Assembly: GCF_031851795.1 (NCBI RefSeq)
Contig: NZ_CP134696.1
Span: 7,192,001 to 7,256,000 of the forward strand
Direction of reading: 5' to 3'
DNA from: Pontibacter sp. G13
GTDB lineage: Bacteria; Bacteroidota; Bacteroidia; J057
DNA: 64,000 bases
Within the stretch, counting starts at the first letter, position 1, and every line of letters begins with the position of its first letter. The notes under the pieces were generated by a model. That model was not told the DNA's origin. It made no database searches and saw only the letters and a program-made list of their open reading frames with translations. This document shows, one piece after another, positions 18,881-27,644 of this stretch. The position numbers were made by a program, and so were the translations under genes.

Positions 18881-19996
18881 ATGGGATTGACCAAAATATA
18901 CGTGGCTGCCACCAGCCAACACGTCGGAAAAACTACTTCTACCTTGGGACTCGTCCATGTATTGCGTGAGCGCGGGTTCAATGTCGGATACTGCAAACCT
19001 GTGGGCCAGCAGTTCATCGAGGTCGGTAAAGGCAGTCGAGCGGATAAAGACGCGCTTCTGTTTGCTGATTCGATGGGGTTTGAACTGGTTCCGGAATTAC
19101 ATAGCCCTGTGATTCTGGGGCCGGGCGCCACGACTCAATATTTGGACAATCCTCCCCAATTCAATTATGGCAATCGCCTGCTCAAGGCTTCCAAGATCCT
19201 CCAGCAACAGCACGAGGTTGTCGTGTATGAAGGAACTGGACATCCGGGCGTCGGAAGTGTGGTGAATCTGTCCAATGCCAAGGTCGCAGAAATGCTCCAT
19301 ACAGGGGTCATCATGGTTGTGGAGGCTGGAATTGGGAATACCATCGACAAGTTGGATCTCAACCTCAGCGTATTTGAGCAGAAGAATATCCCGATCCTCG
19401 GGGTGATCCTGAACAAGGCGATCCCTTCCAAGATCGAGAAGGTGCGCCACTATGTAGGAATGGTGTTGGAGGAAAGGGGCATCGAGCTTCTGGGGATTTT
19501 GCCCTATGAGGAAGAGTTGGGACTTCCGGTCATGCATACCATCGCGCGGGAGATCAATGGCAGTGTACTGGTGAATGAACATTGCCTCAACAACAAAGTC
19601 AAAGGAATCATTGCGGGCTCTCTGATCGATATGCAGAGTTTGTCCAATTTTGATAATCAGTTGCTGGTGGTCAGTATCAAACGTCTTTCGGAGGCTCTCA
19701 AGCGGATCGAGAAAGTGTCGATGAGATTGGATACAGATGAGTCGCCGCTCTCTGGCATCGTCGTGACGGGTGAAGGCGAAATGACTCCTGAGCAGATGGA
19801 GTACTTCGATACGCATCAAATCCCAGTATTGCGTGTGCATATCGACACCTATGAGGTGGTCATCAAGATCAGCCGGATCGAGGTGAAGATCAACACCCGT
19901 ACGCCGTGGAAGGTGAAAAAGGCAGTAGAGCTTTTCCGGGAGCACGTGAATGTGGATTCCATCATGGAAAAGTTGGCGACAGCGCCTGAGGTGTAA
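18881..19996 (+). CDS. P-loop ATPase with DRTGG domain (BioD/Pta-N-like)
   Basis: The 371-aa protein has an N-terminal dethiobiotin-synthetase/CobB-like P-loop domain (IYVAATSQHVGKTTSTLGLV; VGYCKPVGQQF; VVVYEGTGHPGVGSV). A DRTGG domain follows from about residue 215 (GIIAGSLIDMQSL, LSGIVVTGEGEMTPEQM, PVLRVHIDTYEVVIKISRI). This two-domain architecture matches the N-terminal part of long phosphotransacetylases, but the acetyltransferase domain is absent. Such stand-alone proteins occur in Bacteroidota and their role is not established; a regulatory nucleotide-sensing function is an inference. It follows the YjjG-like gene on the same strand. Confidence 0.8.
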   Translation: MGLTKIYVAATSQHVGKTTSTLGLVHVLRERGFNVGYCKPVGQQFIEVGKGSRADKDALLFADSMGFELVPELHSPVILGPGATTQYLDNPPQFNYGNRLLKASKILQQQHEVVVYEGTGHPGVGSVVNLSNAKVAEMLHTGVIMVVEAGIGNTIDKLDLNLSVFEQKNIPILGVILNKAIPSKIEKVRHYVGMVLEERGIELLGILPYEEELGLPVMHTIAREINGSVLVNEHCLNNKVKGIIAGSLIDMQSLSNFDNQLLVVSIKRLSEALKRIEKVSMRLDTDESPLSGIVVTGEGEMTPEQMEYFDTHQIPVLRVHIDTYEVVIKISRIEVKINTRTPWKVKKAVELFREHVNVDSIMEKLATAPEV

Positions 19997-20117
19997 TGGA
20001 ACTCTGGGTGCGGCTGACTCGTGTGGCGTGAAGTCTCTGAAGGAGTAGTCGGTGGAATAGATGTGTGATGCTTGGGGAGTGATCTCAAGATTTTTCGAGC
20101 ATCTAGGCTTGCGGAGA

Positions 20118-20242
20118 GAAGAAATGCCACCGACCGAAGTGTCAACGGAGTCCGGAAGAGACTGACCCCGCGACTGTCATCTCTGGGAGACTATCGGTTG
20201 TCAAGCACGCGGGGACACGCCCAAATCATCCCAGATACTCAA
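20118..20242 (+). repeat. Dispersed intergenic repeat, family B, copy 3
   Basis: It reads CCACCGACCGAAGTGTCAAC, GGAGTCCGGAAGAGACTGACC and ends with AAGCACGCGGGGACACGCC then CAAATCATCCCAG. It lies between convergent genes. The rest of the 19997-20308 gap holds only the terminator below. Confidence 0.75.
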
Positions 20243-20256
20243 GAAATCAAAAAACA

Positions 20257-20287
20257 AGGGGCAGACCTCCTTTCGGAGATCGCCCCT
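20257..20287 (-). terminator. Rho-independent terminator
   Basis: On the minus strand, AGGGGCGATCTCC with a GAAA tetraloop pairs with GGAGGTCTGCCCCT and is followed by TGTTTTTTGA. It sits 21 bases after the stop of the His-rich secreted protein gene. Confidence 0.85.
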
Positions 20288-20308
20288 TTTTGCATGCATA
20301 TTCGATTA

Positions 20309-21253
20309 TTATTCCTTGATGACCTTGACGTTGGAGATGCCGGACTCGGTCGTGATCCGATAGATGTATACTCCGGAGTTCAGGTCTCGCATGGAGGTTT
20401 CCAAAGAATGCTCCCCTTCAGACTTGGTGCCTGTATAGACTGTACGGATCAGTTGGCCGCTTTTGTCGAGCAAGTCGATGGTTACCTTTCCGGCTTTCTG
20501 GACTTGGTATTCCAAGGTGTTGAATCCGGTAGAAGGATTGGGAAATACGTTCAATTCCATCTCGGCAGGCTCTTCCATTCGTGGCAATGGCTGGCTTGGG
20601 TCCCAGAGCAGGAATGCCACTGGGCTATGAAGCATCGCCAATCCATGCATGCCTTTTCGACCATGCCCTTGTCCGTGCATGCCATGATGGCCGTGGTGTC
20701 CACGACGACCTTCATGACTGCGCGCTTCCCGTTCGGCTCCCTCTGGACGCTCGGGCATGTGCGATTTGACAATTTCGTGGATTTCGGTTTTCCAGGTCTT
20801 GGCGTTTGGCTTGAGGGTCTCCATGCTCGCCTTGATTGCATCCTCGTGGTTGTAGAAGATGGTCCAAGCATCGTGCATCAGTTTGCGCTTGGCTTCATGT
20901 TCCGCGCGCATTTCCTCGCGTTGAGCCTCGGTGGGTCGCTGGCGTTCTTCGCGAGGGATATCGCGCATCTCTTTCATTTTGGCGCGGTGCTGCTCGTGCA
21001 TGGCCTTGAGCTCGCCGCGGATTTCGGCGAGTTGTGCCTGCTCGGAGCTGCTGAGGATGTTGTCGAGCTCCTCGCGGATGGGGGCTGCCACCGGGATGAC
21101 ATTGGTCTCGATATATTGGTGTACCTCGGTTTTGATGGCCTGACGCTGCTCCTTGTCGAGCTTGGGTTTGCGGGATTCAGGTTGTGCGAAGGCGGAGGTG
21201 AGCAATCCCACCCCGATCAGCAGGGTTGCTGCTGCGGATTTGATCAACTGCAT
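20309..21253 (-). CDS. Secreted His/Gly-rich, Spy-like protein with T9SS type A sorting domain
   Basis: The 314-aa protein has a signal peptide (AATLLIGVGLLTSAFA). A helical, highly charged region (about 25-165) follows, rich in Lys/Glu/Arg with REERQRPTEAQREEMRAEHE, resembling Spy/CpxP-type or LTxxQ coiled helices. Then comes a short His/Gly cluster (GHHGHHGMHGQGHGRKGMHG, about 190-210) and a Por-type T9SS C-terminal domain (NVFPNPSTGFNTLEY, LDKSGQLIRTVY, SGVYIYRITTESG). Secretion through the type IX system is expected. The His cluster suggests metal binding, which is an inference. The gene has its own terminator. Confidence 0.82.
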   Translation of the reverse strand: MQLIKSAAATLLIGVGLLTSAFAQPESRKPKLDKEQRQAIKTEVHQYIETNVIPVAAPIREELDNILSSSEQAQLAEIRGELKAMHEQHRAKMKEMRDIPREERQRPTEAQREEMRAEHEAKRKLMHDAWTIFYNHEDAIKASMETLKPNAKTWKTEIHEIVKSHMPERPEGAEREARSHEGRRGHHGHHGMHGQGHGRKGMHGLAMLHSPVAFLLWDPSQPLPRMEEPAEMELNVFPNPSTGFNTLEYQVQKAGKVTIDLLDKSGQLIRTVYTGTKSEGEHSLETSMRDLNSGVYIYRITTESGISNVKVIKE

Positions 21254-21507
21254 GATAATTCTTGATTGATTGGGAGATCCTGTCTATTCCGAAGTGGACT
21301 TGAGCAGGGATTCGGGCATTTGACAACGGATATTCCCGAAAGATTCCTCAGGGGAGGGATTTTTTTCGATTATTTTTGTATGATTGACTTTAGGGCGCTG
21401 ATTATTAGCGGTTTATTAGGGCGTTAAATTTGGCTGCGAATGTCAGGATTTGGGGAATCCGGAGAGTGGATACGGACCCAGCGAGAACTGGCCATTCCAA
21501 AACAGTA

Positions 21508-21530
21508 AAGCCCACCAGATTGGTGGGCTT
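21508..21530 (-). terminator. Hairpin terminator downstream of the DUF3276 gene
   Basis: A 10-bp perfect stem (AAGCCCACCA / TGGTGGGCTT) lies about 25 bases after the DUF3276 stop. On the minus strand it is followed by TACTGTTTTGG, a weak T tract. The rest of 21254-21507 holds nothing that I can identify. Confidence 0.6.
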
Positions 21531-21556
21531 CGGTATGTTTTCAGGTACCGGATGAA

Positions 21557-21937
21557 CTACTCTTCCCAGCTGGTAGAAAGCGTGTCTTCCAATTCAGTTT
21601 CCACTTCGTATTCTTCCTCTACCACGTTTTCCCCATCGGAATCGAAGTCTTCGCGTTCGTACTCACGTTCTCTTCTGTCAAACTCGTCATAATCGTAGTC
21701 TGGCATGAGCTCCGTCTTCACGTGGTCTACGGTTTTGGTCAACGAAGCCAAGAATTTGTTGAAATCCTCCTTATAGAGGAAAATCTTGTGCTTGTCGTAT
21801 CCACGGCCATTGAACCGACGCTTGCTCTCCGTGATTGTGATATAATAATCATTGGAGCGAGTGGACCTCACATCGAAGAAATACGTGCGCTTTCCCGCTC
21901 TGATCTTCTCAGAGTACACTTCATCTCTCCCTTGCAT
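21557..21937 (-). CDS. PUR-domain nucleic-acid-binding protein (DUF3276)
   Basis: DUF3276 proteins have a PUR-alpha-like fold that binds single-stranded DNA or RNA and are widespread in Bacteroidota. The 126-aa protein has the conserved core VYSEKIRAGKRTYFFDVR, NDYYITITESKRR and KIFLYKEDFNKFLASL (about 6-78), followed by an acidic tail (about 80-126, many Asp/Glu). The start at 21937 gives the usual short N-terminus. It lies about 100 bases after the hypothetical secreted protein gene on the same strand and may be read through from it. Its cellular target is not known. Confidence 0.88.
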   Translation of the reverse strand: MQGRDEVYSEKIRAGKRTYFFDVRSTRSNDYYITITESKRRFNGRGYDKHKIFLYKEDFNKFLASLTKTVDHVKTELMPDYDYDEFDRREREYEREDFDSDGENVVEEEYEVETELEDTLSTSWEE

Positions 21938-22038
21938 AACTTCTGATGTTAATTCAGTTTGTTAAAGTTCTTGTGCTAAAATAGAAATTAAAACATAACC
22001 TGCAAACAGGTTTTTCCAGAATGGGGAATAATTTAACA

Positions 22039-23154
22039 TTACTGCCCATCGTCCTCTTCGGATTCTTGTGGAGGCTGGAGTTGAATGCCTGCGGCCTTGA
22101 GGCGATCTATTTCAGCTTGACGTTGCTTTTCGAAGAGTTCCCGTTGCTCTTCAATTCTTTGCCGGTTGAGCTTGCTATTGAATTCTTCGGCGAGTTCTAC
22201 GTTGCTAAACCATTCGATGACGCCGCTGCGCTTGTTGTATCCCAATGCGTCATAAGAGCCATCCGGCCCCAATTCGGTGATTTCCTCCAACTTTTTCTCC
22301 TGCATTTTCGGTGTAGCGAGGTGATCATAGACGATCATGAGTTTCCTTTTGGAACCCGCTTGGACATAGGAGTAATTGAGGGAAAAAGGCGCGTATTCGG
22401 AGTATTTGAAGAGCGCGCGAAATTTGGGCAGCACATCGAAGTAGAACACATTCGCTCCGAAAATCACCCTTTCTTCATCTTTTGGATCAAAGGTCATGAC
22501 ATCCAGAAACTTGATATTGGAGCGGTTGTCCATTCCATTCCATCCAAAAAGGAGGTAATAGTGGAGTTTCTTTTTCTTGAGCTTTCCATTGGATTTACGA
22601 TCGGTAGGATCGAAATACTTGAATTTCATTTTTGGGATTCCTTCATGGAATTTGGGTTGGTAGTAGAGTCCACCCAGCCAACTTTGGTTGTCCAAGACGA
22701 GGTTTTCCACGCCAGAAGGGATCTCATTCAGTTCAATCAAAGGAATCACAACTGTACGGAAGGAATCCTTGCCGATTTCAATTTTTCGTTGGACCATCCC
22801 AAAATAGTAGTGAGAGATATTGCCGTAATAGCTCCGCTGATTGGTATCGGCACGATGGGAAATCTGCCAGGTGAAGATCCTGAATGCATCGTCCTCTGCC
22901 CGAAGAATCGACACGGATTTCAGGGAATCAAAGGGGAAATCATAGCTATCGGGCCGTTTGAGTGTCTCAAACAGCAGGCTAGAAAAGGCCTTGTTGTCCT
23001 GCACCTTCTGGCGTAGATCCGCTGTTCCCAACAATACCTCCGCATGGTCTCGAAGCTCCAATTCCACCTCGTAAATGTTACGCTGTGCAGATGCCGTTCC
23101 CACGGAAGCCACGGTCATCAGGAAAATGAGCAAATGTCTGGCAATGATTTTCAT
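22039..23154 (-). CDS. Secreted hypothetical protein, 371 aa
   Basis: I do not recognise a named family. The protein has a signal peptide (MKIIARHLLIFLMTVASVGTASAQ). A mixed alpha/beta globular region follows, with aromatic-rich strands (SYYGNISHYYFGMVQRK, KLHYYLLFGWNGMDN, VIFGANVFYFD, KRKLMIVYDHLATPKM). The C-terminus is a charged coiled-coil-like helix (about 320-360, RQRIEEQRELFEKQRQAEID) with an acidic end. It looks like a conserved periplasmic Bacteroidota protein. I chose ATG 23154 rather than the GTG three codons earlier because the leader then starts cleanly. It is followed by the DUF3276 gene. Confidence 0.75.
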   Translation of the reverse strand: MKIIARHLLIFLMTVASVGTASAQRNIYEVELELRDHAEVLLGTADLRQKVQDNKAFSSLLFETLKRPDSYDFPFDSLKSVSILRAEDDAFRIFTWQISHRADTNQRSYYGNISHYYFGMVQRKIEIGKDSFRTVVIPLIELNEIPSGVENLVLDNQSWLGGLYYQPKFHEGIPKMKFKYFDPTDRKSNGKLKKKKLHYYLLFGWNGMDNRSNIKFLDVMTFDPKDEERVIFGANVFYFDVLPKFRALFKYSEYAPFSLNYSYVQAGSKRKLMIVYDHLATPKMQEKKLEEITELGPDGSYDALGYNKRSGVIEWFSNVELAEEFNSKLNRQRIEEQRELFEKQRQAEIDRLKAAGIQLQPPQESEEDDGQ

Positions 23155-23388
23155 ATATCTCACAAAATGGATAGGACGAATATCGGTCTATCGGGGATGA
23201 TCCCCAAATTCTGACCGGCTGTTTGTGGATAAGACAATCATCGGGATGCTTTCCCGAATGTTCCTGCAATTCGGATGAACGGGTGGTTTTCCGATGGTTG
23301 CGTCTAGATAGTCCGGGTATTTCTGTTAATTTAATTGACCCAGACTTTTTTGCTGGGCAAATCTCATGAAATTCTCTGATTTAAACTT

Positions 23389-24297
23389 ATGGCGCAGGAT
23401 CAAGCGAAGGCCCAACGCACGGGCTGGTTATGGCAAGCCATCGCCTACTTGGTGGCAGTGATCGTCGGCGGAGGAGTATGGATGTGGGGCGGACATTTGG
23501 AGCTGATTCCCAGGCTTTGGTGGGCGGATGTAGCTGGAACGATCGTGATATTCTTGTTCAGTATTTCCCTCAAGAATTCGAGCATGTACGACCCCTATTG
23601 GAGCCTCTGGCCTATGGGAGCCGCGATTTTGCTGTTTTCCATGAGCGAAATGGGACTTCGAGAGATGGTGGTATTGGCACTGACCTGTGCCTATGGAATG
23701 CGATTGACCTGGAACTTCTTGAGAGGATGGCCAGGCATGTCTCATCAAGATTGGCGGTATGACCGGCTTCACGCCAAAACAGGCAAATGGTATTGGATTG
23801 TCAGTTTTTTGGGGATTCACATGATGCCTACTGGGATGACTTTTGGAGGAAGCCTATCCTTGATTCCCGCCATGTATGAGCCGATGGCAGGATGGTCCTT
23901 GTTTGATGTCCTGGCAGTGATGGTCACCGGCGGCGCTGTGCTGCTGGAAGGGATTGCAGACAATCAATTGCGCGCATTCATGAAGTCCAATCCTCCCAAG
24001 GGATCGATCATGGAATCTGGGGTATGGGCCTGGTGCCGTCATCCCAATTATCTCGGCGAAATCTTGTTTTGGTGGGGACTTTGGATGTTTGGCTATGCTG
24101 CCAATCCGGCTTACGCTTGGACGGTGGTAGGGCCTTTGGCGATTACCTGCCTGTTTGCGTTCATTTCCATTCCTATGATGGATAGGCGCCATCGAGACCG
24201 CCGACCCGGGTATGCCGATCACATGAAGCAATTGCCCGGTTTGATTCCGCTCGGCCTATTTAAACGAAAAAAGAGCGCTAGTCGCACCAACAAATAA
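23389..24297 (+). CDS. DUF1295 / steroid-5-alpha-reductase-like membrane protein
   Basis: The 302-aa integral membrane protein has several hydrophobic helices (AIAYLVAVIVGGGVW, MVVLALTCAYGM, WYWIVSFLGIHMM). It carries the C-terminal signature of DUF1295 and isoprenylcysteine-methyltransferase-like proteins: SGVWAWCRHPNYLGEILFWW followed by PMMDRRHRDRRPGYADHMKQ. Family members include NAD(P)H-dependent reductases and methyltransferases acting on lipids; the substrate here is unknown. The cyclase-family gene starts 14 bases after its stop, so the two are likely co-transcribed, with the Nmad3 gene third. Confidence 0.88.
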   Translation: MAQDQAKAQRTGWLWQAIAYLVAVIVGGGVWMWGGHLELIPRLWWADVAGTIVIFLFSISLKNSSMYDPYWSLWPMGAAILLFSMSEMGLREMVVLALTCAYGMRLTWNFLRGWPGMSHQDWRYDRLHAKTGKWYWIVSFLGIHMMPTGMTFGGSLSLIPAMYEPMAGWSLFDVLAVMVTGGAVLLEGIADNQLRAFMKSNPPKGSIMESGVWAWCRHPNYLGEILFWWGLWMFGYAANPAYAWTVVGPLAITCLFAFISIPMMDRRHRDRRPGYADHMKQLPGLIPLGLFKRKKSASRTNK

Positions 24298-24311
24298 GGA
24301 TCTATCATTTT

Positions 24312-25097
24312 ATGCCTCAACAGCTAGTCGACCTATCCAAACCCATTAGGTACAACCCCAAGGACCCCTTCTTCATGCGGGTCAAAATCAAACACAAACC
24401 TCACCGAAAAAGTCGCAACCTCATTCGATTTTTTGTCGGATTGCCGCTGAAGCTCTGGCCTCGGAATTTTATGGGATGGGCAGATGATACCATCGAGAAA
24501 ATGGGGGTCCATGCCACTACGCATATCGATGCACCTTGGCATTACAGCCCGACCGTTGGAGGCAAAAAAGCCAAGACTATCGACGAGATTCCCCTCGAAT
24601 GGTGCCACGGGCCCGGAGTGGTGATTGATATGAGCCATAAGGCCGATTTTGAGGAAATTACCATTGAGGATCTCCAGCAAGATTTATCTCGCTCAGGGGC
24701 CCAGATCGTTCCTGGTACCATTGTGCTCATCAGAACAGATCGAGACAAACTCTCGGGAACTCCAGAATTTGCTGAGCTAGGCACGGGTATGAGTGCCGAA
24801 GCGACGAGATGGTTGATTGAACAGGGGATCAAAGTGATGGGAATCGACCAATGGGGCTGGGATCTTCCTCTCAAGTATATGGCACAAAAGGCACGGGAAA
24901 ACAATGATCCGGATTATTTCTGGAGAGCGCATCTGGTCGGTGCAGAATTGGAGTACTGCCACATGGAGCAATTGACCAATCTAGACAAATTGCCCAGTCA
25001 TGGATTTGAGGTGGCAGTTTTCCCACTGAAAATTGAAGGAGCTTCTGCAGCACCAGCCCGTGTAATTGCCTACCTGCCGGAACATGCACCAGCCTAA
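24312..25097 (+). CDS. Cyclase-family / kynurenine formamidase-like metal hydrolase
   Basis: The family contains metal-dependent amidohydrolases such as arylformamidase. The 261-aa protein has the metal-site motif HATTHIDAPWHY (pattern H-x-x-T-H-x-D-A-P-x-H), the following P.E.CHGPGVVIDMSH strand and a late catalytic segment (GTIVLIRTDRD, GIDQWGWDLP). No complete kynurenine pathway is visible nearby, so the substrate is open. It lies in an apparent three-gene operon and its 3' end overlaps the start of the Nmad3 gene by 14 bases. Confidence 0.87.
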   Translation: MPQQLVDLSKPIRYNPKDPFFMRVKIKHKPHRKSRNLIRFFVGLPLKLWPRNFMGWADDTIEKMGVHATTHIDAPWHYSPTVGGKKAKTIDEIPLEWCHGPGVVIDMSHKADFEEITIEDLQQDLSRSGAQIVPGTIVLIRTDRDKLSGTPEFAELGTGMSAEATRWLIEQGIKVMGIDQWGWDLPLKYMAQKARENNDPDYFWRAHLVGAELEYCHMEQLTNLDKLPSHGFEVAVFPLKIEGASAAPARVIAYLPEHAPA

Positions 25098-25923
25098 TCC
25101 CAAGCTCATCCTTAGTAGAAAGGGATTCGATTCTACGAATGGCGGGATTCCCAGTCCGATTGTGGCGGGAATCCCGATTTCCTTACCTATCCCTCAGGCG
25201 GATACCGGAATCGGCTATGATGAGATTTCATTCCCGACCCTGCCGAATATGGCTATGGCTTTGCGTCAGTTGAAGGCCAAACACAAAGCTCCTACCGCTC
25301 ATCTCGATCCTGATGTATTCAAGGATTCTATCCCCAATCGGCACCCTGACTGGAAACCGATTTTCGGTCAACATGGAGCAGCATGGAGTCACTTGCTCAA
25401 GGAAGGAGTTGGAGTAGGGGATTTATTCCTCTTCTTCGGATGGTTTCGAGATGCAGAATGGGAAGAGGGTAGATTGAGGTTTGTGCCTGATGCGCCGGAT
25501 GTGCACGTCCTGTACGGATATCTGGAGGTCGGGGAAATGTGGGACCTCGATCAGTCGGGAGCTCCTGTTTGGGCAGCATATCATCCCCATATCAGATTTC
25601 GGGAAGCCTATCGTGGGGGAAATGGATTATTCGTGGGGGCTGAATCCTCCAGCTTCTGGGAAGGGAAAAGTGGAGCTGGACTTTGGGAGTATGATCCTCG
25701 TCGTCAATTAACAGCGGATGGGGCAAGACTTCGGTCCCAATGGATGCTGCCAGCTTGCTTCTTTGACGGAGTCCATTGCAAGCTTTCCTATCACCGCAAA
25801 CGGGAAGGAATTCCCAATCCCCAATTGCCGGGCTATCGACGAATGACTGCAGTTGCCAGAGGGCAGGAGTTTGTCGTCGAGATGAATCCGGAAATTAGAG
25901 ATTGGGTCTGTTCATTGGCCTAA
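25084..25923 (+). CDS. Nmad3-like protein (nucleotide modification associated domain 3)
   Basis: The 279-aa protein opens with PKLILSRKGFDSTNGGIPSP and continues ISLPIPQADTG, HLDPDVF and FGQHGAAWSHLLKEGVGVGDLFLFFGWFR, the pattern of the Nmad3 family as I remember it. That family was predicted from phage and bacterial base-modification loci. No enzymatic activity is established and no modification genes are visible here. I chose ATG 25084 (MHQPNPKLILSRKG), which overlaps the preceding gene by 14 bases and suggests translational coupling. Its stop overlaps the convergent symporter gene by 4 bases. Confidence 0.78.
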   Translation: MHQPNPKLILSRKGFDSTNGGIPSPIVAGIPISLPIPQADTGIGYDEISFPTLPNMAMALRQLKAKHKAPTAHLDPDVFKDSIPNRHPDWKPIFGQHGAAWSHLLKEGVGVGDLFLFFGWFRDAEWEEGRLRFVPDAPDVHVLYGYLEVGEMWDLDQSGAPVWAAYHPHIRFREAYRGGNGLFVGAESSSFWEGKSGAGLWEYDPRRQLTADGARLRSQWMLPACFFDGVHCKLSYHRKREGIPNPQLPGYRRMTAVARGQEFVVEMNPEIRDWVCSLA

Positions 25924-27644
25924 GCCCTTTGGAACATTTGGGAGATGGCCGCGAAGATCATCACTGCCACACATCCAATCAGATTGTACCACAGGAATCC
26001 GATATCCAACCATGCAAAGGTGTCTTCGAAACTCAGCGGTAGAAGGTAGCAAGCCAGTACCACGCATTCCCCCAAAATAGCCGCCCAGAAAACGGCAGTT
26101 CCCTGGACTGATTTCATGAAGAAAGCCACTACGAAAATTCCCAAGATCGTCCCGTAGAACAAGGAGCCAATGAGGTTTACCGCTTGGATCAAATTCCCCA
26201 ATTGATGTGCTGTCAAGGCAAATAGAATGGCGAACACGCCCCAAGCCAGCGTGAGCACCTTGGACGCATTGACATAGTGCTCCTCGGATTCTCCGGGTTT
26301 GAACGATCGTTTGTACACGTCGATCACAGATGTTGTCGCTAATGCGTTCAATTCTGCGGAAGTGGAGGACATGGCGGCGGAAAGAATCACCGCAATCACC
26401 AGTCCGATCAAACCTTGGGGTAGATATCCCAGCACAAACGTCAAGAAGATTTGGTCAAGGTCATTCAAGTCTGCCTCTGGATTGTTCTTTTCGATCAGCT
26501 CCTTGGCACTTTTCCTGAGTTCCTTTTTGGCGGCAAGTTGTTCCGTAAGCTCCATTTGATGAAGCTCCATCTGGCTTGCATTGTCATCATGTCGAGCCTC
26601 GATCAGCTGAAGCATGGTCGCTTGCTGAGCCTCTGAAGCGGCAGCGTGCTTTTGCTCCAAATCTTGGTAGGCGGGTCCCCATTCGCTTTGAATCACCGCT
26701 TCTGTCTCAGGCTGGTTAAAGAACAGCGGGGCAGAATTGAATTGGTAGAATACGAACATCATGACCCCGATAAACAGGATCAAAAACTGCATGGGGACTT
26801 TGAAAATGGCGTTGAACATCAATCCAAGCCGAATCTCGGAAACGGATTTTCCCCCCAAATATCGCTGAACCTGAGATTGGTCTGTTCCGAAATAGGAGAG
26901 CGCCAAAAAGGTTCCTCCGATCAGTCCCGCCCAGATATTGTATTTGTCCTTGAGGTCGAAGTCTTCCGCTGAAGGAATGGTGATCGCGTTCAGTTTGCCC
27001 ATTTTTCCTGCAAGGAAAACGGCATCTCCGAAGGAAACTTCTTGCGGGAGCTTGAGAACCATCACGATTCCGGCAAGCAGCATCCCCACCAAGATCACGG
27101 CCATTTGTTGTTGTTGGGTCACACTCACTGCCTTGGTTCCTCCTAGCACCGTGTAAACCATCACGATCAGTCCGATCCCGATGATGGTTTGGTCCAATGG
27201 CCATCCCAGAAGTAAGGATAGGATAATAGCAGGTGCGTAAATCGTAATCCCCGCAGCCAAGCCTCTGGAAATCAGGAAGAGGATAGCGCCTAGCGTTCGG
27301 GTTTTGAAGTCGAATCGTTGCTCCAGATATTCATAGGCGGTGAATACATTCAGCTTCCGATAGATGGGAATGGCCACAATCGAGATGATGACCATGGCAA
27401 TCGGAACCCCGAAGTAGAATTGAACGAACCGCATCCCATCGTCGAATGCCTGTCCGGGTGTGGAGAGGAAGGTGATGGCACTCGCTTGTGTAGCCATGAT
27501 CGATAGTCCGATCGTCCACCATTTGAGGGAGTTCCCGCCTCGGAGATAGCCTTGTATGTCTTGGCTTTTGCGGGTTTTCCAAATGCCATACAGCACGATA
27601 AAAAGGATCGTGCCGATGGAAATGATCCAGTCTAGGGTGCTCAT
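25920..27644 (-). CDS. Sodium:solute symporter (SSS/SLC5 family)
   Basis: SSS transporters couple sodium influx to uptake of sugars, amino acids or other solutes. The 574-aa inner-membrane protein starts with ISIGTILFIVLYGIW and carries GGNSLKWWTIGLSIMATQAS, AITFLSTPGQAF and PIYRKLNVFTAYEYLEQRF, all typical of the family. It has an extra charged stretch of about 75 residues between hydrophobic segments (about 320-400, Gln/Glu/Lys-rich, likely coiled coil), a variant known in Bacteroidota members. The start codon overlaps by 4 bases the stop of the upstream 54-aa membrane protein, so the two are translationally coupled. Substrate unknown. Confidence 0.92.
   Translation of the reverse strand: MSTLDWIISIGTILFIVLYGIWKTRKSQDIQGYLRGGNSLKWWTIGLSIMATQASAITFLSTPGQAFDDGMRFVQFYFGVPIAMVIISIVAIPIYRKLNVFTAYEYLEQRFDFKTRTLGAILFLISRGLAAGITIYAPAIILSLLLGWPLDQTIIGIGLIVMVYTVLGGTKAVSVTQQQQMAVILVGMLLAGIVMVLKLPQEVSFGDAVFLAGKMGKLNAITIPSAEDFDLKDKYNIWAGLIGGTFLALSYFGTDQSQVQRYLGGKSVSEIRLGLMFNAIFKVPMQFLILFIGVMMFVFYQFNSAPLFFNQPETEAVIQSEWGPAYQDLEQKHAAASEAQQATMLQLIEARHDDNASQMELHQMELTEQLAAKKELRKSAKELIEKNNPEADLNDLDQIFLTFVLGYLPQGLIGLVIAVILSAAMSSTSAELNALATTSVIDVYKRSFKPGESEEHYVNASKVLTLAWGVFAILFALTAHQLGNLIQAVNLIGSLFYGTILGIFVVAFFMKSVQGTAVFWAAILGECVVLACYLLPLSFEDTFAWLDIGFLWYNLIGCVAVMIFAAISQMFQRA

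Noticed and set aside
20072-21265. 397-codon plus-strand open frame
   Set aside because: Antisense to the secreted Spy-like gene with clear signal peptide and sorting domain, and it runs through repeat B and a terminator.
22021-23016. 331-codon plus-strand open frame
   Set aside because: Antisense to the secreted 371-aa protein; that strand has a signal peptide and better codon pattern.
23154-23388. Possible regulatory RNA upstream of DUF1295
   Set aside because: Only AT-rich sequence with weak hairpins; no conserved pattern that I can name.
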